Below, one piece after another: positions 60,683-64,000 of a stretch of DNA of 64,000 bases (positions are counted from its first letter, which is position 1; each line of letters starts with the position of its first letter). Below the pieces are notes generated by a model that was not told the origin of the DNA, ran no database searches, and saw nothing but the letters and a program-made list of their open reading frames with translations. The DNA lies in contig NC_066316.1 in the NCBI RefSeq assembly GCF_022539315.1, positions 10,865,501 through 10,929,500 on the forward strand, in the 5' to 3' direction. Source of the stretch: Serinus canaria. Its lineage: Eukaryota; Chordata; Aves; Passeriformes; Fringillidae. Position numbers and translations under genes: made by a program.

Positions 60683-62368
60683 CTACTGATTAACTCTTAG
60701 GAAGAGGAGAACTAGCTGTCTTGGGCTAATTTCTAAAAACCCCAAATATGGGGCTATTTTTAAACATTTACTACTATCTACTACCATTAGAAATTTTATT
60801 TGTGCAGTTCTGAGATGGAACAGTAGTAGATGATAAATGAGTGTAGCTCACCCTGATACCATGGGTTTGCACAAACACATCAGGTACAGTTTCTCCTTCT
60901 CAGAACCACCCTTTTCACCTATATTAACTAATTCCTGAATGTTACATCACTTAGGAGTGTTATAAAAGTTACAATGTATAACCTCATGCCAAGAAAATAA
61001 CAGTTTAACCAATTCATATCAAAGTGATTACTGAAAACCAAGAACAGTCCTAGAGCATGTCACTGGTTGCAATACATATAAGTACTCTGGACACATGGAA
61101 GCTCAATCTAGCCATTCACATGACTACAAAAAACCAAAATATATTCTTTTGCAGTTTCTGTAAAATCTATAGAGGAAAGAAGAAATGTATCAGTTCTTAC
61201 TTTAGCTAAGGATGACCAGATTTTAAGTGAGGAATTGTTGATTTTTTTTTTTAATTGTAAAATTTCTTGTAATTAGATTGTCATTATCTATAACAACTAA
61301 TTAATCAGAATAACACTCAGCATTATGATTGAAATGAGTGTAGACTAGTAAAGGAGAAAATTAAGTTCATTTAATAAAAAAATAAAGATATCTATTTTGT
61401 TCACTTGCAGTCACAGATAGCTATGATTAAATTTTAATTTGATGTCAAATTAGGGATTGTTACAGTATGCTGACTTTCAGAGTTCAGCTTTACTCACTTC
61501 AGAGGAAACTGCCATTTAAATGAGGAGAAGGTTTGTTTTATATCATTCTAATGTCTTCCAAAGGCAGCTTCAGCTCAGTTCACGTTCACAAAATGGATCT
61601 CAGCAGTAGCCAAGAAAATTTCATGGTGGCAAGCTAACAAACTATACAACAAAATGATTTTGAATATTGGTATTCTATTTTTAATTGTGTACGGTGTGTC
61701 TTCAACATTTTTAGCTACTAACTCTCAAGAACACTTCATACCAAATCGTCTTCAGCCGCCTGTGTCAAAGTCATGGCACCAGGATAGCACATAAACATTC
61801 CTCTCCTTTTTTTTTTTTTATAAAGACAGTGTGTGAATATAAAAATATGGCTGGCTTTGCATGCTGCCATGCTAATTTTGGTGTTGTACCAGCCTGGGAA
61901 GGTACAAATATCCAGCAACAAAGTCAGGGCCTGAGTGAATATCTCAGATTGGCAAAATGTGCAGTCATATGTCTTCACTCTTTAGTAAGTTCTAAAAAGG
62001 AGAAATGCTATATTTGCACAGTCGAGATTGTGCAAGTGTAGGTAGCTGCCGGTACACCATGCAAAAAAAATCCCAGCAGAAAAGTTTTAGGAAGTATTGT
62101 GTAAAAATAATATCCCTGTCATGGACAAAAGCCATGACCTCTCCTCCTTTGAGTGTCCTGCTGATGTTATCCACTGGATCATCGCCTCCGTAAAGCTGCC
62201 ATCCAGTTGGAAAATTGCTTCTGCCATTCAATCACTGCACTGCATTTTTACTCCCTGTCAGCTCAGCTAATCCTATTCTATTAATGGGTCTAAGAGACCA
62301 GTTTTGCTGAAAGGATGATTGGAGAGGGATTTGATTTCTTCTGATAGTAACTGAACCTGAATTTGCAG

Positions 62369-62402
62369 CCTCTTGGATAGCCATAATTGACTATCCAAGA
62401 GG
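62369..62402. repeat. Perfect 12-bp hairpin with 10-base loop
   Basis: CCTCTTGGATAG (62369-62380) and CTATCCAAGAGG (62391-62402) are exact reverse complements around CCATAATTGA. Pairing stops at once on both sides. If transcribed it would form a short stable stem, shorter than usual for a microRNA precursor. As DNA it could be a cruciform or paired binding site. Confidence 0.8.
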
Positions 62403-63180
62403 ACAAATTGACAAAGCACAGGGCAACAAGGAAGTGTTGGGCATGTTTCTACTTTCACATACATGAAAACAAGCATGAGTAATCCCAAAAATTCTTCATG
62501 CCTCATTTCACAACTGTTTAGTAAAGAATATGTTGAAGTTGCATTATGAATTTCTCAAATTAATTTCAAAGTGGGTATTCTTGAAACAGAAATATCTGTG
62601 TCACCCTGCATCACTTTCATAGAACATAATCTGTGCTTGACATTGCTCTCTGCCAACCAGAAAAGTTAATTCTGTATGAAAGGTTTTGATAGGAATAGCC
62701 TGAAAATATATTTTCATGCCATGTAGCCAGCAGGGCAAAACTGAGGAAAATCCAAAGGAATAAAAATAATGCCAGGAGGAAAAGAGAAGTTGTAAAGTGA
62801 ATCATATACAGTCAGTTTGTAATTCTAGTCAATCTATCCATTCTCTGTGATAGGAAAAAAAACCTCTATGATTACAGGGAAGAGGTCCTAATGCACAAAG
62901 CAAGGTAAAGTGTGTAAATCCCAGAGATTTTCAGAGGAAATTGAATTTTTCAAATCCAGAGAAGTAGTTCCAGAGGATAAACAGGAAAAGAGCAGCAGTT
63001 CTTAAAGAATATCTGATTCTTGAGTAAAATACACAGATTTACATTGTTTTTCATTTCCTACTTATGCAAGGAAATTAAAATACTGAGGAGGGAATGTGGT
63101 TATTTGATTCACCCTCACATATGCAAATTATTTATTTCTCTCTCACTACCTCTATTAATATTACTAAATTCAATTATTAC

Positions 63181-63195
63181 AAAAAAAAAAAAAAA
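63181..63195. repeat. A15 homopolymer
   Basis: An uninterrupted A run that ends in ATG by chance. Confidence 0.85.
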
Positions 63196-64000
63196 TGCTT
63201 TCTGGTTGTGGTTACTGCAGCCATGACAGAGATTCAGGAATGCTTGTCCCAGTGGCTAATGAAAATTTATTTAAAGTATTGATGTATTTTAGACAGTATA
63301 GTAAATATGAGAGTAGCAAGACCCATTCTGGAGGAAAAAAAGAAAATAGAAAAAAAATTCTAACAAATTTATTTGATGAGAAGGGGAAATATGGCCAACA
63401 TAAAATTACTTGGGATTGTAATACAATTAAAAAGCAGCAATTTTTATATATACATGATGTCTCCACTGAGACTCTAGCAGTATGTATGGTAAAAACTACT
63501 AACAGGAGAGAACAAGTAACTTTCCAAAAATGTCAGTTTCAGGAAGCAGTTGAGAAAAAGGAGATGAAAGTATCAAAGATGTGCTTATTTGTCAACTCCT
63601 ATGAGTCCAAGGACACAAAATCCTATTCAGATATGCAGTATCTAAAAATTTGTAACAGTAAAATCATCATGAATTAATAGCATAAAAAGAAAGAAATGTT
63701 GAATGTCTTTATGTTGGATACATTTGTGATAATAAGCACTAGAAAAGCAATAAATCTGCACAGGAATGAAATAGCACAAAAAGAAGTGTTGTCTCAGAAA
63801 GAGTAGTGATTTAATAATGTCTTGATTTTGATTCTGTTTCTCATCTGTTTCTCAGATACCTAGAGAAGTTATGTATAAAAAATATAACAGGTGGCAGAAA
63901 TAAATTGTGGCTGGAGATATTGTCCTGTTGTGAACCATAGGGAAAATAGATATTTGTCTGAATAGTTTTGGTTTTTTTCACTCATTATATTTGAATTTTT

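Larger units (their letters stand above)
60683..64000. other. AT-rich non-coding stretch, no gene confirmed
   Basis: No supported gene. It contains a perfect hairpin at 62369-62402, homopolymers (T at about 61807-61819, A at 63181-63195) and a 160-codon plus-strand frame (63195-63677). That frame is unusually long for such AT-rich DNA but resembles no family I recognise. Confidence 0.55.

Noticed and set aside
1..64000. CRISPR arrays, operons, bacterial promoters, rRNA or complete tRNA genes, mitochondrial insertions
   Set aside because: No regularly spaced repeats, no clustered coding frames, no full A-box/B-box tRNA and no mitochondrial-like coding stretch were seen. Vertebrate repeats throughout make prokaryotic features inapplicable.

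Overview
The window reads as a stretch of vertebrate, almost certainly avian, nuclear DNA. The evidence is several CR1 LINE fragments (some ending in the diagnostic ATTCTRTG-type octamer tail), retroviral LTR remnants, decayed MIR-like SINE pieces, low repeat density, and an AT-rich background with many T and A runs. A songbird is plausible but cannot be proved from the sequence. There is no bacterial or organellar signal.

I find no protein-coding gene I can defend. Long open frames are absent in the AT-rich part. The long ones at about 26.86-27.7 kb are open in several frames on both strands because the DNA is GC-rich and repetitive. The window is best read as a gene desert or part of a very large intron.

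Layout: 0-25.6 kb is AT-rich non-coding DNA. It holds a 378-bp solo LTR with 6-bp target-site duplications (4541-4918), two MIR-like fragments, small tandem duplications and one microsatellite. 25.6-28.3 kb is an abrupt GC- and CpG-rich block with a CTCF-like site and a degenerate minisatellite built around CAGCAGCTG. 29.3-33.4 kb holds the most unusual signal. Two copies of a non-coding module lie in direct orientation exactly 3,780 bp apart and align without gaps over 114 bp, with homeodomain-type cores kept in register. A separate 55-bp segment beside the first copy recurs perfectly at 31.05 kb, and a diverged relative follows the second copy. 39.67-40.6 kb has two CR1 3' ends in the minus orientation. 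48-53 kb holds very old CR1 debris, an ERV-LTR-like fragment and a CR1 tail. 58.99-60.68 kb holds a broken CR1 copy whose endonuclease and reverse-transcriptase remnants can still be read. A perfect 12-bp hairpin lies at 62.37 kb.

The best candidate for something undescribed is the duplicated module at 29.3-33.4 kb, probably a duplicated enhancer-like element. That function is inferred; only the duplication itself is seen directly.
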